A stretch of DNA of 64,000 nt from Aquibium microcysteis (GCF_014495845.1 NZ_CP061080.1:1291001-1355000), one strand, 5' to 3'. Shown: positions 18,484-27,524, counted from the stretch's first letter. Notes: generated from the sequence alone by a model not told the origin. Numbers and translations: made by a program.

Positions 18484-18717
18484 GTGATCGCTCTGACCAT
18501 CCGACTTCCCCACGACGCTGCGGAACGGCTGAAAGGCCTGGCGAAGCAGCGGGGTATGAGCGTGAACGAGCTGGTCGAACGCATGGCCTGCGAGGCGATC
18601 GCCTCGTTCGACACCGAGTCGCGGTTTCGTGCCCTGGCCGCCGCTGCCGACGTTCCTGCCGCGCTCGCCGTTCTCGACCGTCTGGATCGGGACGATCGCG
18701 GGCCGGATCGCGAATAG
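18484..18717 (+). CDS. Orphan ribbon-helix-helix (CopG/Arc-like) protein
   Basis: The 77-residue protein begins with a strand and helix typical of RHH DNA-binding antitoxins: ALTIRLPHDAAERLKGLA, then KQRGMSVNELVERMA. The start is a GTG with GGAGG seven bases upstream. The ATG at 18479 is in another frame. No toxin gene follows it directly, and 100 bases later a second RHH gene with a PIN toxin begins. It may be an antitoxin that lost its toxin, or a regulator of the neighbouring pair. It lies on the strand opposite to the cco genes. Confidence 0.75.
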   Translation: MIALTIRLPHDAAERLKGLAKQRGMSVNELVERMACEAIASFDTESRFRALAAAADVPAALAVLDRLDRDDRGPDRE

Positions 18718-18818
18718 CGCCCGGTCCCGCAGTTGAAATCCACTGTCAGGCCCGGTGTCGGGCACATTCTGGCTCCCTGGCCGCAGATGAGCTATCCTGG
18801 CCGGTGAAGGAGACGTCC

Positions 18819-19100
18819 ATGTGCGCGCGCCGGCTGGAGATCGAACTGAACGATGACCTTCTGTCGCGGGTCGACCGTGCCGCTGCACGGACCGGCCGGT
18901 CGCGCGGAAAGGTCGTCATCGATGCCCTCGAAGGTCACTTGCCGCGGGAGTCTTCGGCCGACGCCTCTGCCATCGAAAGGCGCCTCGCCGTCCTCGACGC
19001 GGTGGTGGAGCGAGCCGAGAAACTCGGACGGCAACGAAAGCAGGTCGACATCGACGCGGACCTGGCCGCCATCCGGGACGACCGCGGCCATGGGCAGTAG
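18819..19100 (+). CDS. RHH-type antitoxin of a PIN toxin
   Basis: The 93-residue protein has an N-terminal RHH fold (RRLEIELNDDLLSRVDRAAARTG, then RSRGKVVIDALEGHL) and a charged C-terminal tail that would wrap the toxin. The ATG at 18819 has GAAGGAG seven bases upstream. A GTG five codons earlier is open but has no such site. Its last 11 bases overlap the PIN gene, as is usual for VapB-VapC-type pairs. Confidence 0.82.
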   Translation: MCARRLEIELNDDLLSRVDRAAARTGRSRGKVVIDALEGHLPRESSADASAIERRLAVLDAVVERAEKLGRQRKQVDIDADLAAIRDDRGHGQ

Positions 19101-19533
19101 AGCCTACGTCGACAGCAACGTCATCATCTACATCATCGAGGGCGTGGCACCTCTGAAGACGCGTGCGGCTTCAGCGCTCGAGCGGTTGATTCGGGAAGGG
19201 CATGTGCTGGTGACGAGCGAACTGACGGTCGGTGAATGCCTTGCAGGCGCTCTGCGGCAGGATCGAAGGTTTGCTGAGACCTATCTCGATCTGTTTGACC
19301 GGACGGAACTGCTGGAGGTGGCGGACGTAACGCGCCCGCTCGTGCGGCGTGCCGCCGAAATCGGAGCAGATTTCAAGATGAAGCTGGTCGATGCTCTCCA
19401 CGTCGCGACTGCGGAAGCGCTCCGGTGCGAGGTCCTGCTGACGAACGACCGGGGCATTCGCGCCCCGGCCGGTATCGAAGTGCGTCATTGTTCGGAGGAG
19501 CTCTACTCCCCGCCGCCCAGCGAGTGGACGTAG
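19090..19533 (+). CDS. PIN-domain toxin (VapC-like)
   Basis: The 147-residue protein is a single PIN ribonuclease domain. The four acidic positions are visible: D8 in YVDSNVII, E49 in TVGECL, D101 in KLVDALHVATA and D120 in LLTNDRG. It should cleave RNA, usually tRNA or rRNA, when not held by the antitoxin encoded just upstream. Its 3' end overlaps the 3' end of ccoP on the opposite strand by 31 bases, so the two genes share their ends. Confidence 0.88.
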   Translation: MGSRAYVDSNVIIYIIEGVAPLKTRAASALERLIREGHVLVTSELTVGECLAGALRQDRRFAETYLDLFDRTELLEVADVTRPLVRRAAEIGADFKMKLVDALHVATAEALRCEVLLTNDRGIRAPAGIEVRHCSEELYSPPPSEWT

Positions 19534-20366
19534 ACGGCGAGTTCCTTGACCGTCGCGTCGCCGAGGCGGGCGGTCCAGCCGGGCATGACGCCATGCTTCG
19601 GCGCCCGGATCTGCTGCGCCACCTGCGCTTCGCTGCCGCCGTAGAGCCAGATCGCGTCGGCGAGGTTCGGCGCGCCGAGGTCGCGCATGCCCTTGGCATC
19701 GTCGCCATGGCAGGCCGCGCAGTTCTCCGCGAACACCGTCGCTCCGGCTTCGGCCAGCGCTGCGTCCGACGGCGTGCCCGTGAGCGACACGACGTAGGCG
19801 GCCGCCTGCCTGATCTGGTCCGGTTCCAGGATGTCCGCGAAGGCGGGCATCTCCGAGAAGCGGGTGTCGGGATCGGCAGCGAAGCGGATGCCGTGCGTGA
19901 TGGTCTGGTGGATCGCCTCGATGTCGCCGCCCCACAGCCATTCGTCGTCGTTGAGGTTCGGATAGCCGGCCGAGCCCTCGGCACCGGAGCCGTGGCACTG
20001 GATGCAGTTCACCTTGAAGGCCGCAGCACCTGCCGCCGTGGCGAACTGGCGCAGATTGTCGTCGGCCATGATCGTGGCCAGGTCCTTGGACTGGATCGCC
20101 GCCACGTAGTCTCCCTTCGCCGCCTCGGCGGCGCCGAGTTCCGCCCGCACCTCGGCGCGGCTGGAATAGCCGAGCACGCCGGTGGTGGCGGAGGAGAGGA
20201 GCGGCCAGGCGGGGTAGAAGATCGTGTAGACCAGTGCCCAGGCGATGGTGGCGTAGAAGGTCCACACCCACCACCGCGGCAGCGGATTGTTGAGCTCCTT
20301 GATCCCGTCCCACTCGTGTCCGGTCGTCGCGACGCCGGAGACTTCGTCGATATGTTCCTTGCTCAT
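19503..20366 (-). CDS. ccoP: cbb3-type cytochrome c oxidase subunit III (di-heme)
   Basis: The 287-residue subunit passes electrons from cytochrome c to CcoO and CcoN. It has an N-terminal anchor after NNPLPRWWVWTFYAT and two c-type heme sites, CIQCH near residue 135 and CAACH near residue 222. A methionine ligand segment lies near each (for example SEMPAF and GVMPGW). The ATG at 20366 follows ccoQ by one base. The end overlaps the PIN toxin gene tail to tail. Confidence 0.97.
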   Translation of the reverse strand: MSKEHIDEVSGVATTGHEWDGIKELNNPLPRWWVWTFYATIAWALVYTIFYPAWPLLSSATTGVLGYSSRAEVRAELGAAEAAKGDYVAAIQSKDLATIMADDNLRQFATAAGAAAFKVNCIQCHGSGAEGSAGYPNLNDDEWLWGGDIEAIHQTITHGIRFAADPDTRFSEMPAFADILEPDQIRQAAAYVVSLTGTPSDAALAEAGATVFAENCAACHGDDAKGMRDLGAPNLADAIWLYGGSEAQVAQQIRAPKHGVMPGWTARLGDATVKELAVYVHSLGGGE

Positions 20367-20367
20367 G

Positions 20368-20517
20368 TCAGTCGTCCTTGAGTGGGATCTGGGCGGCCTC
20401 GTCGGCGAGCCTGCGGCTGCCCGGCCGGAAGGCGAAGAGCACGACGCCGACGAAGAACAGGGCGAGGAAGAGCAGCCCCCAGCTGTCGGCGAATTCACGC
20501 ATCGTGTGATAGTCCAT
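20368..20517 (-). CDS. ccoQ: cbb3 oxidase subunit CcoQ
   Basis: The 49-residue protein has one membrane helix, GLLFLALFFVGVVLFAF, and a charged tail, LADEAAQIPLKDD, as in FixQ proteins. It stabilises the cbb3 complex. It lies between ccoO (11 bases) and ccoP (1 base) on the same strand. Confidence 0.94.
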   Translation of the reverse strand: MDYHTMREFADSWGLLFLALFFVGVVLFAFRPGSRRLADEAAQIPLKDD

Positions 20518-20528
20518 GGCGCCTCTCC

Positions 20529-21260
20529 TCAGCGGTAGCCGGCGGCTTCGTCGTAGGTCGAGAAATCGACCAGCGTGCCGAGCATCTGGAGATAGGCCAC
20601 GAGCGCGTCCATTTCGGTCAGCGCGGCGGGATTGCCGTCGAAGTCGCCGACCTTCGCCTTGGGATAGCGCTCGAGGAGCGCGGACGTGTCTGCGTTGACG
20701 TCGGCCTGCGCCAGAAGGTCGGCGCGGGCGTTCGCGAGCATGTCCTCGGTATAGGGAACGCCCACGCTGACGTTGGCGGCCAGGTGCGTCTCGAACTCGT
20801 TCACGGCCAGCGGCGTGGCCTTCAGGAAGGCATAGCTGGGCATGATCGATTCCGGCACCACCGAGCGCGGCTCGGTCAGGTGCTGGACGTGCCATTCGTT
20901 GGAGTAGCGGTCACCGACGCGGGCGAGGTCCGGTCCCGTCCGCTTCGAGCCCCACTGGAAGGAGTGGTCGTACATGGATTCCGCCGCCAGGCTGTAGTGG
21001 CCGTAGCGTTCGACCTCGTCGCGGAACGGGCGGATCATCTGCGAATGGCAGACGTAGCAGCCTTCCCGGACGTAGATCTTGCGGCCGGCCAGTTCGAGCG
21101 GCGAGTAGGGCCGCATCCCGTCGACCTTCTCGATCACGTTCTCCAGGTAGAAGAGCGGCGCGATCTCCACGATGCCGCCGATGGTGACCACCAGGAAGGA
21201 CCCTGCCAGCAGCAGGGTCGCGTTCCGCTCGAGGATCGCATGCTTGTCGAGCAATGCCAT
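20529..21260 (-). CDS. ccoO: cbb3-type cytochrome c oxidase subunit II (mono-heme)
   Basis: The 243-residue subunit carries one membrane helix near the N-terminus and one c-heme motif, [20 protein letters not shown], the signature of FixO. The later MPSYAFL holds the methionine ligand region. The ATG at 21260 follows GGAGAAG. It is 12 bases after ccoN and belongs to the ccoNOQP operon. Confidence 0.97.
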   Translation of the reverse strand: MALLDKHAILERNATLLLAGSFLVVTIGGIVEIAPLFYLENVIEKVDGMRPYSPLELAGRKIYVREGCYVCHSQMIRPFRDEVERYGHYSLAAESMYDHSFQWGSKRTGPDLARVGDRYSNEWHVQHLTEPRSVVPESIMPSYAFLKATPLAVNEFETHLAANVSVGVPYTEDMLANARADLLAQADVNADTSALLERYPKAKVGDFDGNPAALTEMDALVAYLQMLGTLVDFSTYDEAAGYR

Positions 21261-21272
21261 TGTCGCTTCTCC

Positions 21273-22901
21273 TTATTCGGCCGGCTGGGCAGCGGGAACG
21301 TAGCCGCCGATCGGCTCTTCCTCGCGCTGGTAGCCGCGGATGGTCATGTAGACGTTCCAGGCCATGACGATGGCTCCGGCGAGGTACATCAGGCCGCCGA
21401 TGGCGCGGACGATGTAGTAGGGCTTCATCGCGGCGACGGACTCGGCGAAGGAGTAGACCAGGAAGCCCTGATCGTCGTATTCGCGCCACATCAGCCCCTG
21501 CTGGATGCCGGCGACCCACATCACGGCCGCGTAGACCACGATGCCGAGGGTGGCGAGCCAGAAGTGCCAGGTGACGAGCCGCAGCGAATAGAGCCGTTCG
21601 CGCTGCCACAGCTTCGGCACCATGTAGTAGATCGCGCCGAAGGAGATCATGCCGACCCAGCCGAGCGCGCCAGAGTGCACGTGGCCGATGGTCCATTCCG
21701 TGTAGTGGCTGAGCGAGTTGACCGCCTTGATCGACATCATCGGGCCTTCGAAGGTCGACATGCCGTAGAAGGCGATGGCCAGCACCATCATGCGGATGAT
21801 GGGGTCGGTCCTGAGCTTGTCCCAGGCGCCCGAGAGCGTCATCAGGCCGTTGATCATGCCGCCCCAGGAGGGCATCCACAGCATGATGGAGAACACCATG
21901 CCCAGCGTCTGCGCCCAGTCGGGCAGGGCGGTGTAGTGCAGATGGTGCGGGCCGGCCCAGATGTAGAGGAAGATCAGCGCCCAGAAGTGGATGATCGACA
22001 GCCGGTAGGAGTAGACCGGACGCCCGGCCTGCTTCGGCACGAAGTAGTACATCATGCCGAGGAAGCCGGCGGTCAGGAAGAAGCCCACCGCGTTATGGCC
22101 GTACCACCACTGCGTCAGCGCGTCCTGCACGCCGGCGAAGGCCGAGTAGCTCTGCGAGCCGACGAAGGACACCGGCATCGCCAGGTTGTTGACCACGTGC
22201 AGCATCGCGATGGTCACGATGAAGGACAGGTAGAACCAGTTGGCGACGTAGATGTGGGGTTCCTTGCGCTTGATGATCGTGCCGAGGAAGACCAGCAGGT
22301 AGGCGACCCAGACGACCGTCAGCCAGAGATCGACATACCATTCGGGCTCGGCATATTCGCGGCTCTGCGTGATGCCGAGAAGGTAGCCCGTCGCGGCCAT
22401 CACGATGAACAGCTGGTAGCCCCAGAAGACGAACCAGGCCAGGTTTCCCCCGAAGAGCCGGGCCCGGGACGTCCGCTGGACGACGTAGAAGGAGGTGGCG
22501 ATCAGCGCATTGCCGCCGAAGGCGAAGATGACGGCGGAGGTGTGCAGCGGCCGCATGCGGCCGAAATTGAACCAGGGCTCGATGTTGAGATCGGGCCAGG
22601 CCAGTTGCAGCGCCACGACGACGCCGACGAGCAGGCCGACCACGCCCCAGAACATGGTCGCGATGGCGCCGTAGCGCACCACGTCGTCCATGTAGGCCGT
22701 GTCGCCGTCCCGGAAGGGAATGCTGGCAGCCGCCTTCGGCGCGAAGGTCGTGTTCCGCATCAGGATCGCGGCGCTGATGACCAGCACGGCGAACAACACC
22801 CACATATGTTGCTGAAAGGCGACGTCGGCCGCAAAGGCCGCGCCCAGCAACGCCAGGAAGGCAAAGACGCCTATCCCCACGATTTCCGCGCCGTATCTCA
22901 T
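21273..22901 (-). CDS. ccoN: cbb3-type cytochrome c oxidase subunit I
   Basis: The 542-residue catalytic subunit binds heme b, heme b3 and CuB. It has about 12 to 14 membrane helices. Conserved histidine regions include [10 protein letters not shown] (low-spin heme), [18 protein letters not shown] (CuB and proton channel), [11 protein letters not shown] (CuB) and [17 protein letters not shown] (heme ligands). It is the first gene of ccoNOQP. An FNR-type box lies 88 bases upstream, midway to the divergent hemerythrin gene. Confidence 0.97.
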   Translation of the reverse strand: MRYGAEIVGIGVFAFLALLGAAFAADVAFQQHMWVLFAVLVISAAILMRNTTFAPKAAASIPFRDGDTAYMDDVVRYGAIATMFWGVVGLLVGVVVALQLAWPDLNIEPWFNFGRMRPLHTSAVIFAFGGNALIATSFYVVQRTSRARLFGGNLAWFVFWGYQLFIVMAATGYLLGITQSREYAEPEWYVDLWLTVVWVAYLLVFLGTIIKRKEPHIYVANWFYLSFIVTIAMLHVVNNLAMPVSFVGSQSYSAFAGVQDALTQWWYGHNAVGFFLTAGFLGMMYYFVPKQAGRPVYSYRLSIIHFWALIFLYIWAGPHHLHYTALPDWAQTLGMVFSIMLWMPSWGGMINGLMTLSGAWDKLRTDPIIRMMVLAIAFYGMSTFEGPMMSIKAVNSLSHYTEWTIGHVHSGALGWVGMISFGAIYYMVPKLWQRERLYSLRLVTWHFWLATLGIVVYAAVMWVAGIQQGLMWREYDDQGFLVYSFAESVAAMKPYYIVRAIGGLMYLAGAIVMAWNVYMTIRGYQREEEPIGGYVPAAQPAE

Positions 22902-22988
22902 TTCGATCCCCGCTTGCGCTATTGACGGACATGCGACTCCTTCGAGCCGCTCCGCCTTCCGTTTCGCGCATTCGAGGGTCGAGGTGCC

Positions 22989-23002
22989 TTGATCCAGGTC
23001 AA
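22989..23002. promoter_or_regulatory. FNR/FixK box between ccoN and the hemerythrin gene
   Basis: TTGATCCAGGTCAA matches the TTGAT-N4-ATCAA palindrome with one change in the right half. It lies 88 bases from the ccoN start and 86 bases from the divergent hemerythrin start, so one site could serve both promoters. Confidence 0.85.
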
Positions 23003-23087
23003 GACCGACGGGCGGCTGCTCTGACAGGATCGCGCCATGCTTCAGACGCGAGACCGGACGTCACTCCGGGAGGAGAGGAGGCCTGCC

Positions 23088-23624
23088 ATGGATGCATGCG
23101 AGGTTCCGCAGACCTGCCCGGTGTCGGGCGCGTGCGGGCGCGACGGACTGGTGCCCTGCGTCGAGATGACGAAGGCCCACCATTCGAAGCTGCGGCTTTG
23201 CGAGGCGCTCGAAGACATCGCCGACCGGCTTCCGGGCGACGTCGACCGGTTCCGCTGCCTCGAGATCGCCAGCGCGCTGGTGCCGCTCCTCAGGCGCTGC
23301 CACGACTACGAGGAGGAGGTGGTCTATCCGGCCTTCGAGGCCGCCCATGCCCGCGCGGCCGGATCCCTCGCCACCGTCAGCCGGCTCAGGGCCGAGCACG
23401 TGGAGGACGAGTGCGCCGCGCAGGATCTCTCGGAGGTGCTGCTGTCGATCGGGCACGGCGAGGCGGTACGCAACCCCGAAGCGGTCGGCTTCATGCTGCG
23501 GGCCTTCTTCGAGGCCGTCCGTCGCCACGTCGCCTTCGAGCGCGACCACGTCCTGCCGGCCATCGGCGTTCTCACGGACGAGTGGCCCGCAGACGTGAGA
23601 ACGGGCGCCCGAAGGCGCCCGTAG
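23088..23624 (+). CDS. Hemerythrin HHE-domain protein
   Basis: The 178-residue protein has a helical bundle with iron-ligand-type residues: HHSKLRLCEALE, HDYEEEVVYPAFE, EHVEDE and RHVAFERDHVLPAI. It starts with a Cys-rich stretch (CEVPQTCPVSGACG), unusual for the family. Bacterial HHE proteins bind O2 or NO or store iron. Its promoter region is shared with ccoN and contains an FNR-type box, which fits a role in oxygen or NO handling under low oxygen. The ATG at 23088 follows GGAGAGGAGG. Its stop sits inside a strong hairpin. Confidence 0.85.
   Translation: MDACEVPQTCPVSGACGRDGLVPCVEMTKAHHSKLRLCEALEDIADRLPGDVDRFRCLEIASALVPLLRRCHDYEEEVVYPAFEAAHARAAGSLATVSRLRAEHVEDECAAQDLSEVLLSIGHGEAVRNPEAVGFMLRAFFEAVRRHVAFERDHVLPAIGVLTDEWPADVRTGARRRP
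23601..23622. terminator. GC-rich hairpin at the convergent 3' ends
   Basis: ACGGGCGCC and GGCGCCCGT form a perfect 9-bp stem with a CGAA loop. The last base overlaps the stop codon of the hemerythrin gene. The stem lies between two convergent genes, so it can end transcripts from both sides. There is no clear T tract, so intrinsic termination is uncertain. Confidence 0.55.
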
Positions 23625-23648
23625 CAATCCACGCGTGGCGGGTCCCGG

Positions 23649-24077
23649 TCACGTCGCCGGCTTGACCGACACGACCACGGGCGCGTCGCCGTTCATCACC
23701 GGGGTGTCGACGTCGGTGCTGCCGGGACCGAAATCATAGGTCTGATTGTCGTTGGTCTCGTAGTGCAGCATGAGCGTCAGGTTGCTCGCCGGGTCCAGCG
23801 GTCCATCGGCCTCGATGCTGATGTTGCCGGTGCGCCCCTGGGGCAGCGCGATGTGGCCGAGTGATGCCGGCGGCGCGCCGGCGCCGTCGTTGTGGATGAC
23901 GAGATAGCCGGGACGGTCGATCTCGGCCGTCACGTTGGTGATCCGGTTGCCTTCGATCATGGCGTCGACCGCATCGATCAGCGGGCCGGTCTGGGCCGAG
24001 GAGTTCGCATTGTTCTGGGCGTGCGCGGCGCCTGCGATGCCGATCAGTGCGGTGGCGGCGAGAATGTGAATCTTCAT
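23649..24077 (-). CDS. Secreted DUF7282-like protein
   Basis: The 142-residue product starts with a clear Sec signal peptide ending AGAAHAQ near residue 21. The rest is a predicted beta-rich domain with GYLVIHNDGAGAPPASLGHIALPQG followed by NISIEADGPL and LHYETNDNQTYDFG. This is the pattern of DUF7282, a domain best known in haloarchaeal surface proteins and also found in some alphaproteobacteria. The function is unknown. It lies between the hemerythrin gene (convergent) and the FNR gene (same strand, 114 bases upstream). Confidence 0.75.
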   Translation of the reverse strand: MKIHILAATALIGIAGAAHAQNNANSSAQTGPLIDAVDAMIEGNRITNVTAEIDRPGYLVIHNDGAGAPPASLGHIALPQGRTGNISIEADGPLDPASNLTLMLHYETNDNQTYDFGPGSTDVDTPVMNGDAPVVVSVKPAT

Positions 24078-24191
24078 GGATGTTTCTCCCTTTCATGTGG
24101 TTAGCCGCATGGCTGGGAGGACAACGGTGCCCGCGGCAGGGCGATCCGACACGTTGTCGTGACGGGACGGGGGTGATCCATCTCGAAATGG

Positions 24192-24917
24192 TCAGATTCC
24201 GGATCGCGCCTCGAGCCGCGCGAGATTGCCGACTGTGACGTGCCGGTTGTGCTCGATCGCGATCACCCCGTCGGTGCGCAGGCGCGTCAGCTGCCTGCTC
24301 ACCGTCTCGATCGTGAGGCCGAGGAAGTCGGCGATGTCGGCGCGCGTCAGCGGCAGGTCGAAGCTCACCGTCCGGCCGGACGCGCGTCCGGGGTCGATGT
24401 TGCGGGCGATCAGCAAAAGGAAGCTCGCCACCTTTTCCGCCGCCGTCTTGCGGCCGAGCGTGACCATCCAGTCGCGCGCCTCGTCGAGTTCCTTCAGCGT
24501 CTGGGTCAGGATTCGGTGCTCGAGCTGCGGGCTCTCCCGCAGCATCCGCTCGATCGTCGCGCGCGGGAAGGAGCAGAGCGAGACCTCGGTGGCGGCCTCC
24601 GCATTGGCCGCGCTCTCCGTCCTGAACGGCCGCCCGAGGAAGTCCGGCGCGAACTGCAGCCCGACGATCTGCTGGCGTCCGTCGGACAGGGTCTTGGTCA
24701 GCTTCACCACGCCCGACAGGATGTTGGAGTAATGGTCGACCGCCTCCGCGTCGCCCACCAGCTCGGCGCCCGGCTGAACCCGCTGCTTGGAGGAGGTCTT
24801 CGACAGCGCAAGCAGCTGCTCGGGCTCCAGCGCGCCGCAGACGCCGCGATGCCGCGCCTCGCAGGCGGCGCAGAGCGCGGGGATGCCGCTGGTGTGGATG
24901 TCCTGCCTGTCCGTCAT
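24192..24917 (-). CDS. fnrL: FNR-type oxygen-responsive regulator (FnrL/FixK class)
   Basis: The 241-residue Crp/Fnr-family protein has the cysteine set for an O2-sensing Fe-S cluster: C16, C19 and C27 (CAACEARHRGVC) plus C115 (SLCSFPR). A cyclic-nucleotide-like beta roll and dimer helix follow. The HTH recognition helix contains ETVSR, the FNR residues that read TTGAT. It is divergent from hemN, with a box at 24996-25009 between them. Under low oxygen it should activate ccoNOQP, ccoGHIS and hemN. The symbol follows rhodobacterial usage. Confidence 0.9.
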   Translation of the reverse strand: MTDRQDIHTSGIPALCAACEARHRGVCGALEPEQLLALSKTSSKQRVQPGAELVGDAEAVDHYSNILSGVVKLTKTLSDGRQQIVGLQFAPDFLGRPFRTESAANAEAATEVSLCSFPRATIERMLRESPQLEHRILTQTLKELDEARDWMVTLGRKTAAEKVASFLLLIARNIDPGRASGRTVSFDLPLTRADIADFLGLTIETVSRQLTRLRTDGVIAIEHNRHVTVGNLARLEARSGI

Positions 24918-24995
24918 GTCCCCGCCCGATCCGCGGTCTCCATAGCGGAGATCGCCGGCCCAATCTCGCGCCAGATTGTCTCATCCGCAACCGTC

Positions 24996-25009
24996 TTGAC
25001 CGAAATCAA
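24996..25009. promoter_or_regulatory. FNR box between fnrL and hemN
   Basis: TTGACCGAAATCAA differs from the TTGAT-N4-ATCAA consensus by one base. It lies about 63 bases before the hemN ATG and 85 bases before the fnrL ATG. It can activate hemN and also regulate fnrL itself. Confidence 0.85.
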
Positions 25010-25065
25010 GGCCTGCGGGATCGCCCACTGCCAGTCTTCTTCGACGCATCGGGTGGGAGCCGCAC

Positions 25066-26415
25066 ATGGAAGACCGCAAGACCGTCCGCCTCGACGAGGC
25101 GGTACCGCGCTACACGAGCTATCCGACGGCGCCGCATTTCCATGCCGGCGTGACGGGCGCGACCGTGCGGAGCTGGATCGATGCCATCCCGGATGGCGAT
25201 CGCCTGTCTCTCTATCTCCACGTGCCGTTCTGCGACCGGCTGTGCTGGTTCTGCGCCTGCCACACCAAGCAGACCCGCCAGTACGATCCGGTGGCGGCCT
25301 ATGTCGGATCGCTCTGCCGCGAGATCGAGACCGTCGGCGCGCTCGTCTCGGCCCGGGCGAGCGTCAGCGCGATCCACTTCGGCGGCGGCTCGCCGACGAT
25401 GCTCTCTCCGGCCGACATGCACCGGCTGGGCGATGCGCTGCGCGGCAGTTTCAACCTCGCGCCCGATGCCGAGATCAGTGTCGAGATCGATCCCAACGAC
25501 ATGACGGACGACCGCCTCGACGCGCTCGCCGCCATCGGCATGACGCGGGCGAGCCTCGGCGTGCAGGATTTCGATCCGAAGGTGCAGGCGGCAATCAACC
25601 GGGAGCAGAGCTTCGAGAGCACCCGCGGCGTGGTGGAGGGGCTGCGCGCGCGCGGCGTCGGCTCCGTCAACCTCGATCTGCTCTACGGCCTGCCGCACCA
25701 GACCTGCGACACGCTCGCCGCAACGGTACGACAAGCGCTCGGCCTGTCGCCGGACCGCATCGCGCTGTTCGGCTATGCGCATGTGCCCTGGTTCAAGAAG
25801 CACCAGACGATGATCCCCGAAGAGGCGCTGCCCGGCGCGCAGGATCGCTACGCGCAGGCTCTGATGGCCGCCGCGTTGATCGAGGCTGCGGGAAATGAGC
25901 GCATCGGCCTCGACCATTTCGCCCGACCGGACGACGCCATGGCGGTCGCCGCGCGCGACGGACGCCTCCGGCGCAACTTCCAGGGCTACACCGAGGATGC
26001 CTGCGAGACGCTCATCGGCCTCGGTGCATCCTCGATCAGCCGCTTCCGCCAGGGACATGCGCAGAACCAGCCGGCGACCGGCGTCTACCACCGCATGGTC
26101 GACGACGGCGGGCTCGCCACCGTCCGCGGCGTGGCCTTCACCGCAGACGACCATGCCCGCGGCTGGGTGATCGAAAATCTGATGTGCAACTTCGCCTTCG
26201 ATGCACGGGAGGCGAGGCAGCGTTTCGGCGCGCTCGCGGCTCCGCTGGTGGCCATCGCCGCCGGACTGGCCCAGGCTAGACCCGATCCCGTCCTGCGGCG
26301 GGAGGACGACCTGTTCGTCGTTCCGGAGGATCACCGCCCGCTGGTGCGCACCATCGCCGCGCGCTTCGACGCCTATCTCGAAACCGGACAGGCCCGGCAC
26401 TCGGCTGCCGTCTGA
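25066..26415 (+). CDS. hemN: Oxygen-independent coproporphyrinogen III oxidase
   Basis: The 449-residue radical-SAM enzyme makes protoporphyrinogen IX without oxygen, needed for heme of the cbb3 oxidase at low O2. The cluster motif CDRLCWFCACH (CxxxCxxCxC) is intact, followed by HFGGGSPTMLSP (SAM binding) and a C-terminal HemN domain. Length and the N-terminal YTSYPTAPHF fit true HemN rather than HemW. The ATG at 25066 follows GGGAG. The FNR box upstream indicates induction under low oxygen. Confidence 0.96.
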   Translation: MEDRKTVRLDEAVPRYTSYPTAPHFHAGVTGATVRSWIDAIPDGDRLSLYLHVPFCDRLCWFCACHTKQTRQYDPVAAYVGSLCREIETVGALVSARASVSAIHFGGGSPTMLSPADMHRLGDALRGSFNLAPDAEISVEIDPNDMTDDRLDALAAIGMTRASLGVQDFDPKVQAAINREQSFESTRGVVEGLRARGVGSVNLDLLYGLPHQTCDTLAATVRQALGLSPDRIALFGYAHVPWFKKHQTMIPEEALPGAQDRYAQALMAAALIEAAGNERIGLDHFARPDDAMAVAARDGRLRRNFQGYTEDACETLIGLGASSISRFRQGHAQNQPATGVYHRMVDDGGLATVRGVAFTADDHARGWVIENLMCNFAFDAREARQRFGALAAPLVAIAAGLAQARPDPVLRREDDLFVVPEDHRPLVRTIAARFDAYLETGQARHSAAV

Positions 26416-26483
26416 GGAGGACTGCACCGGCGTTGACAGGTCTCGCGGGGAGCGTGCAAGACGGCCCGCGAACGGGAACCGAG

Positions 26484-26906
26484 ATGCCGCAGACGCGCCT
26501 GACGATCGATACCCACGGCCCGGGGCTCACCGAATTCACCGGCCGCGCTGGCGAATTCGTGCGCGGTTGCGGCACGGACGAGGGGCTTCTGACCGTCTTC
26601 GTGCGCCACACCTCCTGCTCGCTGCTGATCCAGGAGAACGCGGACCCCGACGTGCGCCGCGACCTCGACGCCTTCTTCGCGCGGCTCGTGCCGCCCGCCG
26701 ATCAGCCCGGGATGGACTGGATCGTCCATACGACCGAAGGTCCCGACGACATGCCCGCGCACATCAAGTCGGCACTGACGGCCACGTCGCTGTCGGTGCC
26801 GGTGGCGGGCGGTCGGATGCTGCTCGGCACGTGGCAGGGCCTCTATCTCTTCGAGCACCGCCGGCGCCCGCACCGGCGCGAGATCGTGCTGCACCTTTCG
26901 CCATGA
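26484..26906 (+). CDS. YjbQ/UPF0047 family protein (secondary thiamine-phosphate synthase-like)
   Basis: The protein is about 140 residues long. It has the YjbQ core: TVFVRHTSCSLLIQENADPDVRRDLD, GPDDMPAHIKSALT with conserved Asp and His, and GTWQGLYLFEHR. Homologues have weak thiamine phosphate synthase activity, and their real role is unclear. The ATG at 26484 (GGGAACC upstream) gives the usual N-terminus, and the frame is open to 26433. The stop overlaps the GNAT gene start by four bases. Confidence 0.9.
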   Translation: MPQTRLTIDTHGPGLTEFTGRAGEFVRGCGTDEGLLTVFVRHTSCSLLIQENADPDVRRDLDAFFARLVPPADQPGMDWIVHTTEGPDDMPAHIKSALTATSLSVPVAGGRMLLGTWQGLYLFEHRRRPHRREIVLHLSP

Positions 26907-27412
26907 CCGCAACCGTCACCATCCGAAGGGCCGAGCCGCGCGACCGCGACGAACTGTGCCGGCAGGTGAGGGCGCTCGCGACCCATCACGGCTACGATCC
27001 GGGCTCGATCACGCCGCAGAACGTGGCCGCGCACTTTCTCGCCCCGGGTCTGCCGATGGTCGTGCTCGTGGCCTCGTCGCCGGACGGCGCTGTGGCCGGC
27101 TATGCGGCGGCCTCTCCCACGCACGAATCGGGGTACGCGTCCCAGGGTTTCTACCTCAGCGACCTGCATGTCGACGCCGGCCGCCGCCGCGCCGGGCTCG
27201 GCCGGGCGCTGCTCGCCGCCATGGCGGCCGAGACCCGGCGGGCCGGGCGGCAGCATCTGTGGTGGGGCGTGGACGGCGCCAACGAGAGGGCGGAGAAATG
27301 GTACCGCACCATCGCCAACGTGCGCGTCCCCTCCACGGTCTTCGCCCTGACGCTCGCCCCCTTCGAGGCGCTCGCAGACGAGGGCGAACGACACCTCGGC
27401 CCGCAGGGCTGA
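26903..27412 (+). CDS. GNAT-family acetyltransferase
   Basis: The 169-residue protein shows the GNAT acetyl-CoA loop as VDAGRRRAGLGRALLAAMAAE and a C-terminal WGVDGANERAEKWYRTI. It transfers acetyl groups from acetyl-CoA to an unknown amine. The ATG overlaps the YjbQ stop (ATGA), so the two are coupled. Confidence 0.88.
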   Translation: MTATVTIRRAEPRDRDELCRQVRALATHHGYDPGSITPQNVAAHFLAPGLPMVVLVASSPDGAVAGYAAASPTHESGYASQGFYLSDLHVDAGRRRAGLGRALLAAMAAETRRAGRQHLWWGVDGANERAEKWYRTIANVRVPSTVFALTLAPFEALADEGERHLGPQG

Positions 27413-27524
27413 GCGGCCGCAGGCAACCAGCGGCGATTCGGGACTGGCCGAGGCGTCGGCAGGCGGCTAGGTTGCGTACGGAATGACGGCGCGACGGCGG
27501 CCGCCGGACCTTGGAGACGAGACG

